DNA of 38,925 nucleotides. Source: a bacterium (GTDB taxonomy: Bacteria > Cyanobacteriota > Vampirovibrionia > Gastranaerophilales > Gastranaerophilaceae). Each line of letters opens with the position of its first letter. Position 1 is the stretch's first letter. The translations under genes were made by a program, and so were the position numbers. Below, piece by piece: positions 16,598 to 24,615 of this stretch. Location of the stretch: positions 1-38,925 of the forward strand of contig JAFUSQ010000011.1 in NCBI GenBank assembly GCA_017467605.1. The letters are read 5' to 3'. The notes beneath the pieces were generated by a model, which did not search any database, was not told the DNA's origin, and saw only the letters and a list, made by a program, of their open reading frames with translations.

Positions 16598-16776
16598 AAA
16601 TTTTCAAAGTATGTTGATAAATTATTGAGTTTTTTTGCAATAATTTTTGTTATTACTCTGATTTGTTTTTTATTATGACTAAATTCATCAAAACATTTCA
16701 GTGCATTCAGCATTTCTATATAAAGAAAAACTACATCATTTATTTTGTCTTCCAGTTCTTTTTTGTAATTGTGCAT
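16594..16776 (-). CDS. Hypothetical 60-aa protein
   Basis: A short Lys/Asn-rich helical protein (MHNYKKELEDKINDVVFLYIEML..., ending THE-like LSTYFENF) that I do not recognise. It is read divergently from the HTH gene at 16883. The shared region holds paired inverted repeats, and a TATAAT on this strand (16798-16803) lies 21 nt upstream. No strong ribosome site is seen. Its 3' end overlaps the end of dapL by 4 nt. The composition is that of a real small helical protein, but the evidence is limited. Confidence 0.4.
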   Translation of the reverse strand: MHNYKKELEDKINDVVFLYIEMLNALKCFDEFSHNKKQIRVITKIIAKKLNNLSTYFENF

Positions 16777-16796
16777 GGTTAAAATTCTTAAATTTT

Positions 16797-16836
16797 GATT
16801 ATAAAAATATAATCTTGATTATGATTTTATAATCAA
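16797..16836. promoter_or_regulatory. Paired operator-like inverted repeats
   Basis: Two adjacent inverted repeats share the half-site TTGATTAT/ATAATCAA. The first is GATTATA (16797-16803), AAAA, TATAATC (16808-16814). The second is TTGATTAT (16815-16822), a 6-nt spacer, ATAATCAA (16829-16836). Their centres are about 20 bp apart, two helical turns. They sit between the divergent 60-aa frame and the HTH gene and overlap the HTH promoter, as expected for an autoregulatory operator. Confidence 0.6.
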
Positions 16837-16843
16837 ATATACT
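16815..16843 (+). promoter_or_regulatory. Promoter of the HTH gene
   Basis: TTGATT (16815-16820), exactly 17 nt, then TATACT (16838-16843), about 40 nt upstream of the HTH start. The second inverted repeat spans the -35 and most of the spacer, so a bound repressor would block RNA polymerase. Confidence 0.6.
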
Positions 16844-16882
16844 AAAATATCCAAGTAATGTCAAATATATTATCATTACTAC

Positions 16883-17095
16883 ATGGGCATAAAAGATGAT
16901 ATAAAATCTCTAATGGCAAAAGAAGCTGTTACTATGACAGAAGTTGCGAGTAAACTTTATAATAATTCGGATAAAAGAGTTGCAATGAGTACTCTGTCTC
17001 AAAAACTAGCCAAAGAAACAATAAAATATAAAGAAATTTTAGAAATTGCAGATATGCTTGATTATGATATAGAATTCAAAAAACGTAAAAAATAA
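16883..17095 (+). CDS. Small helix-turn-helix regulator
   Basis: A 70-aa predicted DNA-binding protein, paralogue of the protein at 1134-1349: MTEVASKLYN, then AMSTLSQKLAKETIKYKEI, then IADMLDYDIEFKKRKK. The basic C-terminus may help DNA contact. The ATG at 16883 has no clear Shine-Dalgarno site. It lies just downstream of paired inverted repeats that overlap its promoter, so autoregulation is likely (inference). It is followed at 49 nt by a 52-aa gene and then the DUF2971-like gene on the same strand. Confidence 0.72.
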   Translation: MGIKDDIKSLMAKEAVTMTEVASKLYNNSDKRVAMSTLSQKLAKETIKYKEILEIADMLDYDIEFKKRKK

Positions 17096-17144
17096 TTTTA
17101 AAAATGTTTGAATGTTTTATTATATCAAATGTAAGGGTTAAGTA

Positions 17145-17303
17145 ATGATTACAAAAGAAGTTAATGATTGGGTGAAAAAAGTCGAAAAAGGTAATTATTC
17201 AAGCTGGGATATTATGGAGGAGTTTGCTAATTTCTCTAAATATCTCACAAGAGAAGAAATGCGGCAAATCGAAAAACGTTTAAAACAATATATTAAAAAA
17301 TAA
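17145..17303 (+). CDS. Hypothetical 52-aa protein
   Basis: A small unrecognised protein, read from ATG 17145 to TAA 17303, with ribosome site AAGGG (17133-17137) 7 nt upstream. The sequence is strongly helical and charged: EVNDWVKKVEKGNY, then SSWDIMEEFANFSKYL, then TREEMRQIEKRLKQYIKK. There are no Cys and no membrane segment. It lies between the HTH gene and the DUF2971-like gene. Size and position suit an antitoxin or small partner protein, but that is inference. Confidence 0.6.
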   Translation: MITKEVNDWVKKVEKGNYSSWDIMEEFANFSKYLTREEMRQIEKRLKQYIKK

Positions 17304-17311
17304 TCAAAATA

Positions 17312-17320
17312 TGTTATAAT
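17312..17320 (+). promoter_or_regulatory. Extended -10 upstream of the DUF2971-like gene
   Basis: TGTTATAAT at 17312-17320, just after the 52-aa gene and 26 nt before the next start. It would let the DUF2971-like gene be expressed separately from the HTH gene. Confidence 0.5.
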
Positions 17321-17346
17321 AAGAGTATAGATTTGAGGTTTTTTGT

Positions 17347-18264
17347 ATGTCTTATTATGATATTTTGCTGGAAAAAATTCCAAGAATAAAGAAAGTTTTA
17401 GATAATGATGATAACTGCACAATTTATCATTACACAAAACCGGAAAAACTTTTAAATATTCTATGCGGCGGGACTTTGAGATTTTCTAATGCATTATATC
17501 TTAATGACAAAGAAGAAATAGCATATTCGTATAGACTGATTGTTCATTTGATTGATGAATTTGATGATATTAATTTAAACCCTGATTTGTTTGATAAAGT
17601 TAAAAATCATTTTCGTAATAAATATAAGCATATTGTTGACGGAAGTAATGATTTTGTGAATAAATTAGAGTATTTTACAACTTCTTTTTCTACCGAAAGT
17701 GATAATTTAACTTTGTGGAATAATTATGCAAAAGGTAAAAATTACACAGGTTATAATATCGGTTTTGATAAGAAAAAGCTTATTGCTGAAATGACTGAAA
17801 ATGATTATTTACCGATTTATGGCAGTGTAATTTATGATAAACAAAAACAAATAAAAATAATTCATGCAATATTTAAAAAATGGAATATGCTTTTTAATCG
17901 AGCTTTAAAAACAAAACGTTCAAATAAAATCAGACTTTTTGATATTATGCTTGAATTGATTGATGTTTTGAGTATTGTAAGTATATTTTTTAAAAATCCT
18001 CAATTTAAAAATGAAAAAGAATACAGAATAGTTGTTGTAAATGCTTTTGGAGTTGAGAATTCAAAACCTACGGGAGTTGTTGAAAAAAACGGATTGTTTG
18101 TTCCATATTTGGAATATCATTTTTCAAAAGATTCTGTAAAATCAATAAACATTGGTCCGACATTTGACGAGAATATTTTCTATACAAGTACTAACAGAAT
18201 GTTGTTAAATTTCGGATATGTCGATAAAGAAGTTTTCCGATCAAAAATTCCTTTGAGGTATTAA
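17347..18264 (+). CDS. DUF2971-like protein
   Basis: A 305-aa cytoplasmic protein that matches the DUF2971 pattern as I know it. IYHYTKPEKLLNILCGGTLRFSNALYLND lies near the start (residues ~22-50); FTTSFSTESDNLTLWNNYAKG...GYNIGFD in the middle; a YGSVIYD strand follows; and FKNPQFKNEKEYRIVVV lies near the C-terminus. The conserved His/Tyr, W..Y..G and E-[WY]-R positions are all present. Molecular function is not established to my knowledge; relatives occur in accessory and defence-rich regions. GAGG (17335-17338) lies 8 nt before the ATG. It follows a 52-aa gene and HTH regulator, and overlaps the next, convergent gene by 4 nt at the stop codons. Confidence 0.75.
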   Translation: MSYYDILLEKIPRIKKVLDNDDNCTIYHYTKPEKLLNILCGGTLRFSNALYLNDKEEIAYSYRLIVHLIDEFDDINLNPDLFDKVKNHFRNKYKHIVDGSNDFVNKLEYFTTSFSTESDNLTLWNNYAKGKNYTGYNIGFDKKKLIAEMTENDYLPIYGSVIYDKQKQIKIIHAIFKKWNMLFNRALKTKRSNKIRLFDIMLELIDVLSIVSIFFKNPQFKNEKEYRIVVVNAFGVENSKPTGVVEKNGLFVPYLEYHFSKDSVKSINIGPTFDENIFYTSTNRMLLNFGYVDKEVFRSKIPLRY

Positions 18265-19682
18265 TTTTTTGCGGATTCAAGTCTTACATCATTGATAAGA
18301 ACATCATCTATGTATGGGGTTATTGTTGTTGACTTATTTAATCTGTTATATATTCTGTCCAGTATTTTGAATAACGGTCTTTGGAAAGCTTGATTTTCTG
18401 CCCATCTCGCTCCTATTTCAGACGGTTTTTTAATATATGAAAATAATGTATTTGGTCCTGAGTCTCTGAACCAAAGAATAGTTTCGGCTTGTTCTTCAAG
18501 TGTTAGCGGTTTCATTTCTTTAACCATATTTGAGTATATTTCTCTGGCATTAGTGGTTATTGTTTTTAACCAGTCAGGATTTATTGCAAATTTCTTTGCA
18601 AATTGAAAAATATGTTCTCTTTCATGAATTGTTGTAAGTATTTTACGTGCTTGCGGGGATAATTTGCTAAATCTTTCTATTTGGTCAAGGTATTGCTCCA
18701 ATATTTTTTGAGAAATACTTTCCGATATTATTTCTCCGGTTTTTGTATCACGATATGAAGCATAAACGGTATCTCCTTTTGTTTCTCTGCTTATTTCTTC
18801 ATAGCGTGAAAAAGTATTATTATTAAATTTTTGTTTGTAATCATTCAATCTTATGGAGCAATCATCTGCGTACGCATAACCGAGCGCATCTTCAGGATAA
18901 GATTGATATTTGAGTTCAGGTTTTGTTTTAATGCCTGTATATTTTGCCCATTTATCAAGTACAAGTTCCGGTAATTTATCTTCTGAAATATTAAAATCTA
19001 ATAATTCTTGTTTGATATTTGCTTTTTGTTCTTTAGATACACCTTCTAAAAAAGCAATTTCCTTATCTACTGCATTTTGAAAATTAATATCTCTATATAG
19101 TTCACTATCTTGTTGTCTTAATATTTTAAACTTATTTCCTGAAGTTTTTAAAGAATTTATCAAATCTTTGTTAAACCCGACTTTGCCGTATTTTGCAAAA
19201 TTTTTGATATCCTTCAATCCTTTAGGTATAAATGGTGCAGAAAGTGCAAGATCAAATATATCTCCTCCTGTTTCCATAAGAGAAATTCTTGCAAAATCGT
19301 ATGTTCCTTCTTTATTGTATTTTGCAAATGTCAATGCGTGTGAAATACCTTTAGCTACTGCAATACCGGCAAAACTTACTGCAAGGGCCCCCGCCCCGAC
19401 TGCTGTCGGAATCCCGACAAATGGCAATACCATTATTGCTCCTGATATTATTCCTAATGTAGCAAGGGTTTTGATTGGATTTTCAATAATTGTTGTAAGC
19501 ATATCGCCTGCTTGTTTCATTATTCCTATGCCAAAAAGTTTTGCACCTTCGTTGAAGGTTATTTTTTTATTTTGGGCGGGCATAAAAATCTTTGCAGAAC
19601 TTTGTACTTTGTTTCCCTGAGTGTTGTTCTGCTTAAAATTCGGTCGATAATTGTTATAGGTAATGCCGTTTACGTAAATCAT
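18261..19682 (-). CDS. Unknown protein with hydrophobic segment and HEREH motif
   Basis: A 473-aa protein I do not recognise. Residues ~1-50 are Asn/Gln-rich (NYRPNFKQNN). Residues ~60-115 contain two hydrophobic Gly/Ala-rich stretches (TLATLGIISGAIMVLPFVGI and AVGAGALAVSFAGIAVA) likely to form a membrane hairpin. The remainder is soluble, with a TTIHEREHIFQFAKKF segment near residue 350. HEREH fits the HExxH zinc-protease motif, and the Glu-rich helix EEQAETILWFRDSG downstream could offer a third ligand. No signal peptide is evident. It converges on the DUF2971-like gene and is divergent from the thioredoxin gene. A host-directed or membrane-associated protease is possible but unproven. Confidence 0.7.
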   Translation of the reverse strand: MIYVNGITYNNYRPNFKQNNTQGNKVQSSAKIFMPAQNKKITFNEGAKLFGIGIMKQAGDMLTTIIENPIKTLATLGIISGAIMVLPFVGIPTAVGAGALAVSFAGIAVAKGISHALTFAKYNKEGTYDFARISLMETGGDIFDLALSAPFIPKGLKDIKNFAKYGKVGFNKDLINSLKTSGNKFKILRQQDSELYRDINFQNAVDKEIAFLEGVSKEQKANIKQELLDFNISEDKLPELVLDKWAKYTGIKTKPELKYQSYPEDALGYAYADDCSIRLNDYKQKFNNNTFSRYEEISRETKGDTVYASYRDTKTGEIISESISQKILEQYLDQIERFSKLSPQARKILTTIHEREHIFQFAKKFAINPDWLKTITTNAREIYSNMVKEMKPLTLEEQAETILWFRDSGPNTLFSYIKKPSEIGARWAENQAFQRPLFKILDRIYNRLNKSTTITPYIDDVLINDVRLESAKN

Positions 19683-19840
19683 ATTTTTTACTAATTATAA
19701 GTCGCTGAACAAATAATTTTGCTCATTTTTAATTAAATATTAAATAATATTAATTATATACTAACCAACAAGCTAAAGGAATTTCGGCTATTAACAAAAA
19801 TTTTGTATATGGTAAAATAATTTAAAAGAAAGGAAAAATT

Positions 19841-20146
19841 ATGTTAATTGAGCTAAATAATGAAAATTTTGATAAAGAAACAGAAAACGGTCTTAAATTA
19901 ATTGAATTTTATACAACCTGGTGTACATATTGCAGAAATCAGCGTATTGAATTATCTGAATTAGAGGATTCTGATATGTGGATAGGACTTGTTGACGCGG
20001 AAGAATCCCCTGAAATTGCAAAGAAGTTCGGGATAACAGGATTTCCGACATTTGTTCTGCTAAAAAACGGAGAAAAAATTGGTGAATTTGTCGGATTTCA
20101 TCAAAAAGCACAACTTTTAAATAAGTTAATGAGTTATATCGGCTAA
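19841..20146 (+). CDS. Thioredoxin-like protein
   Basis: A 101-aa single-domain thioredoxin fold, probably a cytoplasmic disulfide reductase. The active site is WCTYC (Cys28, Cys31) rather than the usual WCGPC. The cis-proline is present in TGFPTFVLL, and the C-terminal helix starts [10 protein letters not shown]. No signal peptide. An AAGG ribosome site precedes the ATG, and TGGTAAAAT (19810-19818) could be an extended -10. The 3' end overlaps that of convergent rnhA by 4 nt, with a small TAAGGG/CCCTTA hairpin at 20144-20161. Confidence 0.85.
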   Translation: MLIELNNENFDKETENGLKLIEFYTTWCTYCRNQRIELSELEDSDMWIGLVDAEESPEIAKKFGITGFPTFVLLKNGEKIGEFVGFHQKAQLLNKLMSYIG

Positions 20147-20619
20147 GGGGTAAAACCCTTATCCTCAAGGAGATTTTCGCCATTTGATGAAGCTACTGCA
20201 ATTTTATCGCAGCGTTCGTTAAACTCGTGGCCGGCATGACCTTTTATCCAGATGAATTTGACGTTATGCGGTTGTTTAGCTTTTAAGAGCCGTTCCCATA
20301 AATCTTTATTTTTTACGGGTTGTTTATTAGAGCCTTTCCAGCCTTTTTTTATCCAACCGTCAATCCAATTTAGATTAAAAGCATCAACTACATATTTTGA
20401 ATCAGATGTAATTTCAACGTCACATGGCTTTTTCAAAGCTTCCAGCCCTACAATTACCGCCATTAATTCCATTCGGTTATTTGTAGTTGTTTTGTATCCT
20501 GATGAGAGTTCTTTTTCGTGAACCTTACCGTTATCATCTGTTGCTCTTAATATTGTTCCGTAACCTCCCTTGCCGGGGTTACCAGAACAGGCTCCGTCTG
20601 TATATATTTGTATTAGCAT
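20143..20619 (-). CDS. rnhA: Ribonuclease HI
   Basis: A 158-aa endonuclease that cuts RNA in RNA-DNA hybrids with two metal ions. The catalytic residues are all visible: Asp8 ([11 protein letters not shown]), Glu51 (NNRMEL), Asp73 (TSDSKYV) and Asp138 (NERCDKIA). The flexible-loop His is in KGHAGH, and the basic handle ([20 protein letters not shown]) is intact. Length matches E. coli RNase HI (155 aa). It lies upstream of nothing on its strand and converges on the thioredoxin-like gene. Confidence 0.96.
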   Translation of the reverse strand: MLIQIYTDGACSGNPGKGGYGTILRATDDNGKVHEKELSSGYKTTTNNRMELMAVIVGLEALKKPCDVEITSDSKYVVDAFNLNWIDGWIKKGWKGSNKQPVKNKDLWERLLKAKQPHNVKFIWIKGHAGHEFNERCDKIAVASSNGENLLEDKGFTP

Positions 20620-20642
20620 AGATTATTTTCCTTTTTTATATT

Positions 20643-20670
20643 TGTCATTTTGAACTTGTTTCAGAATCTT
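20643..20670 (+). repeat. GTCAT-type dispersed hairpin repeat, copy 1
   Basis: TGTCATTTTGAACTTGTTTC then AGAATCTT. It resembles copies at 24615-24642 and 38435-38462 (minus). The core can pair as TTTGAA with TTCAGA, using one T-G wobble. Confidence 0.55.
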
Positions 20671-20682
20671 AAGAATTTTTGC

Positions 20683-22692
20683 TTAACATTCCTCTGTTAT
20701 GTCCCAATGCTCAAGAATTTCATCAGGAATATTATCCAAAAACCTTGACGGTTTTGATAATACCATTTGTCTTGCATAATCGTACATATCTACGGGATAT
20801 GATATATAGAGGTTGTTTTTTGCTCTTGTTGTTGCAACATACATCAATCTGAGTTCTTCGTCCATTTCTTCTTCAGAATTAAACGAATATGCACTTGGAA
20901 ATCTTCCGTCAACTGCGCCTATTATGAACACGCTATCCCACTCCAGACCTTTGGCGGAATGAATTGTTGATATTGTCAAAGCTTCATCATCGGAATTTCT
21001 TTTATACATTCCTTCGACACTCGAATCCGGAGGCTCCAGTGCCATATCACTAATGAAATCTTCCAGATTTGAATATTGCGTTGACAAGTATTGCAAATGG
21101 TCTAAGTCTTTTTCCCGTTTGGAAAAGTCATCATATTTATCTTTCAATATAGGCCGATAATATGTAATGATTTCTTCAACTATTTCTGATGGTTTTTTAG
21201 TTGAGATTTTTGAATTTAATCTTTCCAATGTTCTCAGCATTGGCATAATACTGTCAACTTTTTTAGACGGTAAGAGCTTTATATCAGGATTTAATTGACC
21301 TTTTATAATTGGAATTACAGAGTTAACCGTTGATGAGCCGACCCCTTTTAATAAAAGTAAAATTCTGTTTAAACTTATCACGTCATCCGGATTTATAATA
21401 ACCCGCAGATGAGCCACAATATCTTTAACATGGGCAGTTTCCATAAATTTCGGACCGCCGAATTTCTGATAAGGGATTGCTCTTTTTGAAAGTTCAATTT
21501 CTAAAGAATAAGACATTCTTGCATTACGCGCAAGTACGCAAATGTCAGATAAACTTATGTTTTCTTCCAGCAGCTCAAGTATTCTTTGGCAAATAAAATC
21601 CGCTTCCATTTGGGTATTTTTTGCACAAATAAGCGCAGGAACAACAGGAGATTGAATATTTGAAAAAAGTGTTTTTGAAAAACTTTCTTTCGCCTGAGAA
21701 ATTATTTTATTTGTTAATTTCAAAATATTTTGTGTGCTTCTATAATTTTGTTCAAGTTTTATTATTTTTGTATTTTTAAAAAGTTTTGGAAAATCTAGAA
21801 TATTTCGGTAATTTGCCCCTCTAAATGAATAAATACTTTGTGCATCATCACCGACTGCCATAATGTTATTATGTTTAGAAGCCAGTAGTTTTATTACATC
21901 AGCTTGCAAAGTGTTTGTATCTTGATATTCATCAACCATTATGTATTTGTACTGATTTGATATTTGGTTTCTTAAATCTTCATTGTTTTCAAGCAAAAGT
22001 TTTACATATAAAAGTAAATCATCATAATCAAGAACGGAATTTTCTCGTTTATAAGTAACGTAAGCTTTGTGAATTTCAATTATTTTATCTTCGCAGTGTT
22101 CAAATTGGGGAAATTCCTCATGTATAATCTGTTTAGTCGGAGTTTCTTTATTCACACTTTTTGAATATATTTCTAAAATAGTGCTTTTTTTAGGAAATCG
22201 TTTTTCTTTTTTAGGGAACATTTGACCTACAATGTGGTTAATTATGTCCTCGCAATCAGTTTTATCAAGGATAGTAAAATTATTTTTTAACTTTAGAAGT
22301 TTTGCATATTTTCTTAAAATTATATTTGCAAAAGAGTGGAAAGTTCCGCCTGCGACCTTTTCGCATCTGTTATCAAGAACCAGAGCTGCTCGTGACAACA
22401 TTTCATGTGCCGCTTTTTTGGTGAAAGTTAAAAGCAAAATATTGGCAGGATTTGTACCATCTTCAATCAAACGTGCCACACGATAGGTTAATGTTTTTGT
22501 TTTTCCTGAGCCTGCTCCTGCAATAACCAGTATGGGTCCTTCTTTTGAAATTACTGCGGAAAACTGAGCAGGATTTAATTCGCCTTCATAATCAACCTTA
22601 TAATCCGTTTTTACGGCATCACGTTTTTTTAGCACGTATTTTTTACGTACCTCAGGCTTATTCTCTCCTTGCTGTATTACATCATTTCCCAT
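20683..22692 (-). CDS. UvrD/PcrA/Rep-family DNA helicase
   Basis: A 669-aa superfamily 1A 3'-5' DNA helicase for repair or replication restart. Q-motif LNPAQFSAV (~39-47); Walker A AGAGSGKT (~58-65); LLLTFTKKAAHEM (motif Ia); MVDEYQDTN (motif II, DExQ); AVGDDAQSIYSFRGA (III); LEQNYRST (IV); STIHSAKGLEWDSVFI (V); and MYVATTRAKNNLYI (VI). It is somewhat shorter than typical PcrA/UvrD and lacks an obvious C-terminal Tudor-like extension. The N-terminal ~38 residues are basic. A TATAAT on this strand lies only 9 nt before the ATG and no Shine-Dalgarno site is seen, so the mRNA may be nearly leaderless. Confidence 0.92.
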   Translation of the reverse strand: MGNDVIQQGENKPEVRKKYVLKKRDAVKTDYKVDYEGELNPAQFSAVISKEGPILVIAGAGSGKTKTLTYRVARLIEDGTNPANILLLTFTKKAAHEMLSRAALVLDNRCEKVAGGTFHSFANIILRKYAKLLKLKNNFTILDKTDCEDIINHIVGQMFPKKEKRFPKKSTILEIYSKSVNKETPTKQIIHEEFPQFEHCEDKIIEIHKAYVTYKRENSVLDYDDLLLYVKLLLENNEDLRNQISNQYKYIMVDEYQDTNTLQADVIKLLASKHNNIMAVGDDAQSIYSFRGANYRNILDFPKLFKNTKIIKLEQNYRSTQNILKLTNKIISQAKESFSKTLFSNIQSPVVPALICAKNTQMEADFICQRILELLEENISLSDICVLARNARMSYSLEIELSKRAIPYQKFGGPKFMETAHVKDIVAHLRVIINPDDVISLNRILLLLKGVGSSTVNSVIPIIKGQLNPDIKLLPSKKVDSIMPMLRTLERLNSKISTKKPSEIVEEIITYYRPILKDKYDDFSKREKDLDHLQYLSTQYSNLEDFISDMALEPPDSSVEGMYKRNSDDEALTISTIHSAKGLEWDSVFIIGAVDGRFPSAYSFNSEEEMDEELRLMYVATTRAKNNLYISYPVDMYDYARQMVLSKPSRFLDNIPDEILEHWDITEEC

Positions 22693-22701
22693 TACACGCT
22701 T

Positions 22702-22707
22702 ATTATA
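22702..22707 (-). promoter_or_regulatory. -10 hexamer close to the helicase start
   Basis: TATAAT on the minus strand at 22702-22707, with 9 nt to the ATG. Transcription would begin about 2-4 nt before the start codon. The same spacing occurs upstream of the 26323-29943 gene. Confidence 0.4.
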
Positions 22708-22829
22708 ACCTAATTTTTAGTTACTGTTTGTAAAGATTTTATAAGTATCTTAAATTTTTCTTAAAGTTTTGCAATAAGTGTTCCGTTTATGGGTATGTGT
22801 AGATTATATAAGCGCGAGAATATTATAAT

Positions 22830-23363
22830 ATGAAAAAATTATGGAAATCATTATTTGTATTTTTTATTTCGGCAATTATTCTTGTTCCTTTAACGGTTTG
22901 TGCTGCGGGACTTGGAAAGTGGCAGTATCCTAAAAAAATACGTACATATATTCCACCGAACCATAAAAGAACAGAAATGATGAAACACGCATTCCAACGT
23001 TGGACAAGAGTTACAAATCAACGGATTATATTTGTATATGTTTCGGATAAAAAAAATGCTCAATTAGAAGTTGAATTTGTTAATGTTATTCCAAATGCAG
23101 ACAGAGAAATCGGGTTAACTCAGTCAAGAGTTACTGCGGGAAATCATATACTACGTTCAAAGGTTTCAATAGCTGAAAAAACCTCTAATATGCAAAGTTT
23201 AAGTGAAGATGCGGTATTTACCGTAATGCTCCATGAAATAGGGCACGCAATAGGGCTTGAGCATACTAAAGAACCTTTGAGTATAATGTACCCTATGGAA
23301 GATGACAGACAGGAAATTCAAAAATCAGATTTGAAAAGATTAGCTGAAATATATGGCTGGTAA
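22830..23363 (+). CDS. Secreted matrixin-like zinc metalloprotease
   Basis: A 177-aa metzincin of the matrixin (M10A-like) type. Residues 1-25 are a signal peptide (MKKLWKS, then a hydrophobic core ending CAAG). The zinc site HEIGHAIGLEH gives His135, Glu136, His139 and His145, and the Met-turn SIMYPM follows at 151-156. The upstream strand pattern (AFQRWTRVTNQRIIFVYV and a long edge strand) is typical. There is no propeptide cysteine switch. The ATG is preceded directly by TATAAT, too close to be its own promoter, and no ribosome site is clear. Likely exported to periplasm or outside. A paralogue lies convergently at 23417-23980. Confidence 0.85.
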   Translation: MKKLWKSLFVFFISAIILVPLTVCAAGLGKWQYPKKIRTYIPPNHKRTEMMKHAFQRWTRVTNQRIIFVYVSDKKNAQLEVEFVNVIPNADREIGLTQSRVTAGNHILRSKVSIAEKTSNMQSLSEDAVFTVMLHEIGHAIGLEHTKEPLSIMYPMEDDRQEIQKSDLKRLAEIYGW

Positions 23364-23366
23364 GGC

Positions 23367-23410
23367 AAAAAGAGGCGCACCGTTTATTAAAACGGTGCGC
23401 CTCTTTTTTT
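23367..23410. terminator. Strong bidirectional terminator
   Basis: A 19-bp stem runs from AAAAGAGGCGCACCGTTT (starting 23367-23368) to its complement ending at 23408, with loop ATTA. A T7 run follows on the plus strand and an A-run precedes it, giving T on the minus strand. It serves both convergent metalloprotease genes. Confidence 0.9.
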
Positions 23411-23416
23411 ATTCAA

Positions 23417-23980
23417 TTATTTTAAAAGATTTCTGTCCATATACGACCAACTGTTTAACGAATATAATTCACGAATATCTATTTTAAGAATATCTTGTTC
23501 TACAGAAACCGGAGTATACATTATGCTTGTTTTTTTTCTGGTTGAACTTTTTAGTCCAAGAGCATGTCCGACTTCGTGGAGCATTACGGTATATATGTAA
23601 TCGTTAGAATATTTTTTAATATTAGGACTCTTTGTTGCAATTTGAATTTCGGATTTTGTAATTTTTTCTCCCTGAGTAGTTACGCTATAAGAACTGATTG
23701 GAGTGCTTGAGCCTCCTTCTGTATCTGTAAATACGACATCAATATCAGCGGGTCCTTCATTGACAAATTTGAATACCAATTTCCCTGAACTTAGATTCTG
23801 CCATTTAATAAAAGCTCTTTTCATTGATGCGGATTTTTTGTCATCATTAGGAATATAAACTTCTATAGGACTTTTTTGCCAGTGTGGTGCAACCACTATA
23901 TTTCTGGCTTGAGTTATCCCGCAGAAAGTTAAAATAAAACTACAAATTACTACGAATCCTAATAAAAATTTTTTAATCAT
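23417..23980 (-). CDS. Matrixin-like protein with altered zinc motif
   Basis: A 187-aa paralogue of the protease at 22830-23363. It has a signal peptide (MIKKFLLGFVVICSFILTFC...), the same strand order and the same spacing of VMLHE. The zinc motif reads HEVGHALGLKS: His135, Glu136 and His139 are kept, but the third ligand position 145 is Ser instead of His. The Met-turn TSIMYTP is present. It may use another ligand, be inactive, or act as a decoy or regulator. The ribosome site GAGG lies upstream, and TATAAT (23 nt or so further) may be its -10. It shares the terminator with its paralogue. Confidence 0.8.
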   Translation of the reverse strand: MIKKFLLGFVVICSFILTFCGITQARNIVVAPHWQKSPIEVYIPNDDKKSASMKRAFIKWQNLSSGKLVFKFVNEGPADIDVVFTDTEGGSSTPISSYSVTTQGEKITKSEIQIATKSPNIKKYSNDYIYTVMLHEVGHALGLKSSTRKKTSIMYTPVSVEQDILKIDIRELYSLNSWSYMDRNLLK

Positions 23981-24062
23981 AATAAATTACCTCTTTTGCT
24001 TGATATTATACAGGATTTGACCGAAAATGGCAATATATGTTAAATTTAGTTCGGAGGTAATA

Positions 24063-24611
24063 ATGAGCGAAAAAGACAAAATGATTAATGGAGATATTTA
24101 TGAACCGTTTTGTGAAGAATTAACTAATGACAGAATTAGAGCAAAAAATTTGTGTCAAAAATATAATTCCTTATTACCCTCTCAAAAAGATGAAAAGAAA
24201 GAACTTTTAAAAACTTTACTTGGAAGTTACGGAAAGGATAGTGTTATTGAACCGAATTTTTTCTGTGATTACGGATATAATATTGAATTTGACGGTTTTG
24301 TTTATATAAATCATAATAGTGTATTTTTAGATTGCGCCAAAATAAAAATTGGCGACAATACATTTATCGGTCCAAATTGCGGGTTTTATACTGCAATTCA
24401 CCCAATTGATGCAAAAACAAGGATATCAGGTAAAGAATCCGCTAAACCTATAACAATCGGAAAAGGAGTTTGGATTGGCGGGAATGTTGTTATTTTACCC
24501 GGTGTAACGATTGGTGATAGAGCCGTAATCGGTGCAGGTTCGGTTGTTACAAAAGATATCCCGTCAGATGTCGTAGCTGTCGGCAATCCTTGTAAAGTAA
24601 AAAAACGTTAG
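24063..24611 (+). CDS. Maltose O-acetyltransferase-like enzyme
   Basis: A 182-aa left-handed beta-helix acetyltransferase of the Maa/NodL/LacA type, moving acetyl from acetyl-CoA to a sugar hydroxyl. It has the N-terminal helical maltose-acetyltransferase cap (MINGDIYEPFCEELTNDRIRAKNL), NFFCDYGYNI, hexapeptide repeats (VFLDCAKIKIGDNTFIGPNC), the catalytic His in FYTAIHPID, and the C-terminal coil GVWIGGNVVILPGVTIGDRAVIGAGSVVTKDIP. Start chosen at 24063, where CGGAGG sits 5 nt upstream; the longer frame from 24027 has no such site. The true acceptor may be another sugar. Confidence 0.88.
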   Translation: MSEKDKMINGDIYEPFCEELTNDRIRAKNLCQKYNSLLPSQKDEKKELLKTLLGSYGKDSVIEPNFFCDYGYNIEFDGFVYINHNSVFLDCAKIKIGDNTFIGPNCGFYTAIHPIDAKTRISGKESAKPITIGKGVWIGGNVVILPGVTIGDRAVIGAGSVVTKDIPSDVVAVGNPCKVKKR

Positions 24612-24615
24612 AATA

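Noticed and set aside
22824..22829. TATAAT as the promoter of the metalloprotease at 22830
   Set aside because: It abuts the ATG, so transcription would start inside the signal peptide codons. The real promoter must be further upstream.
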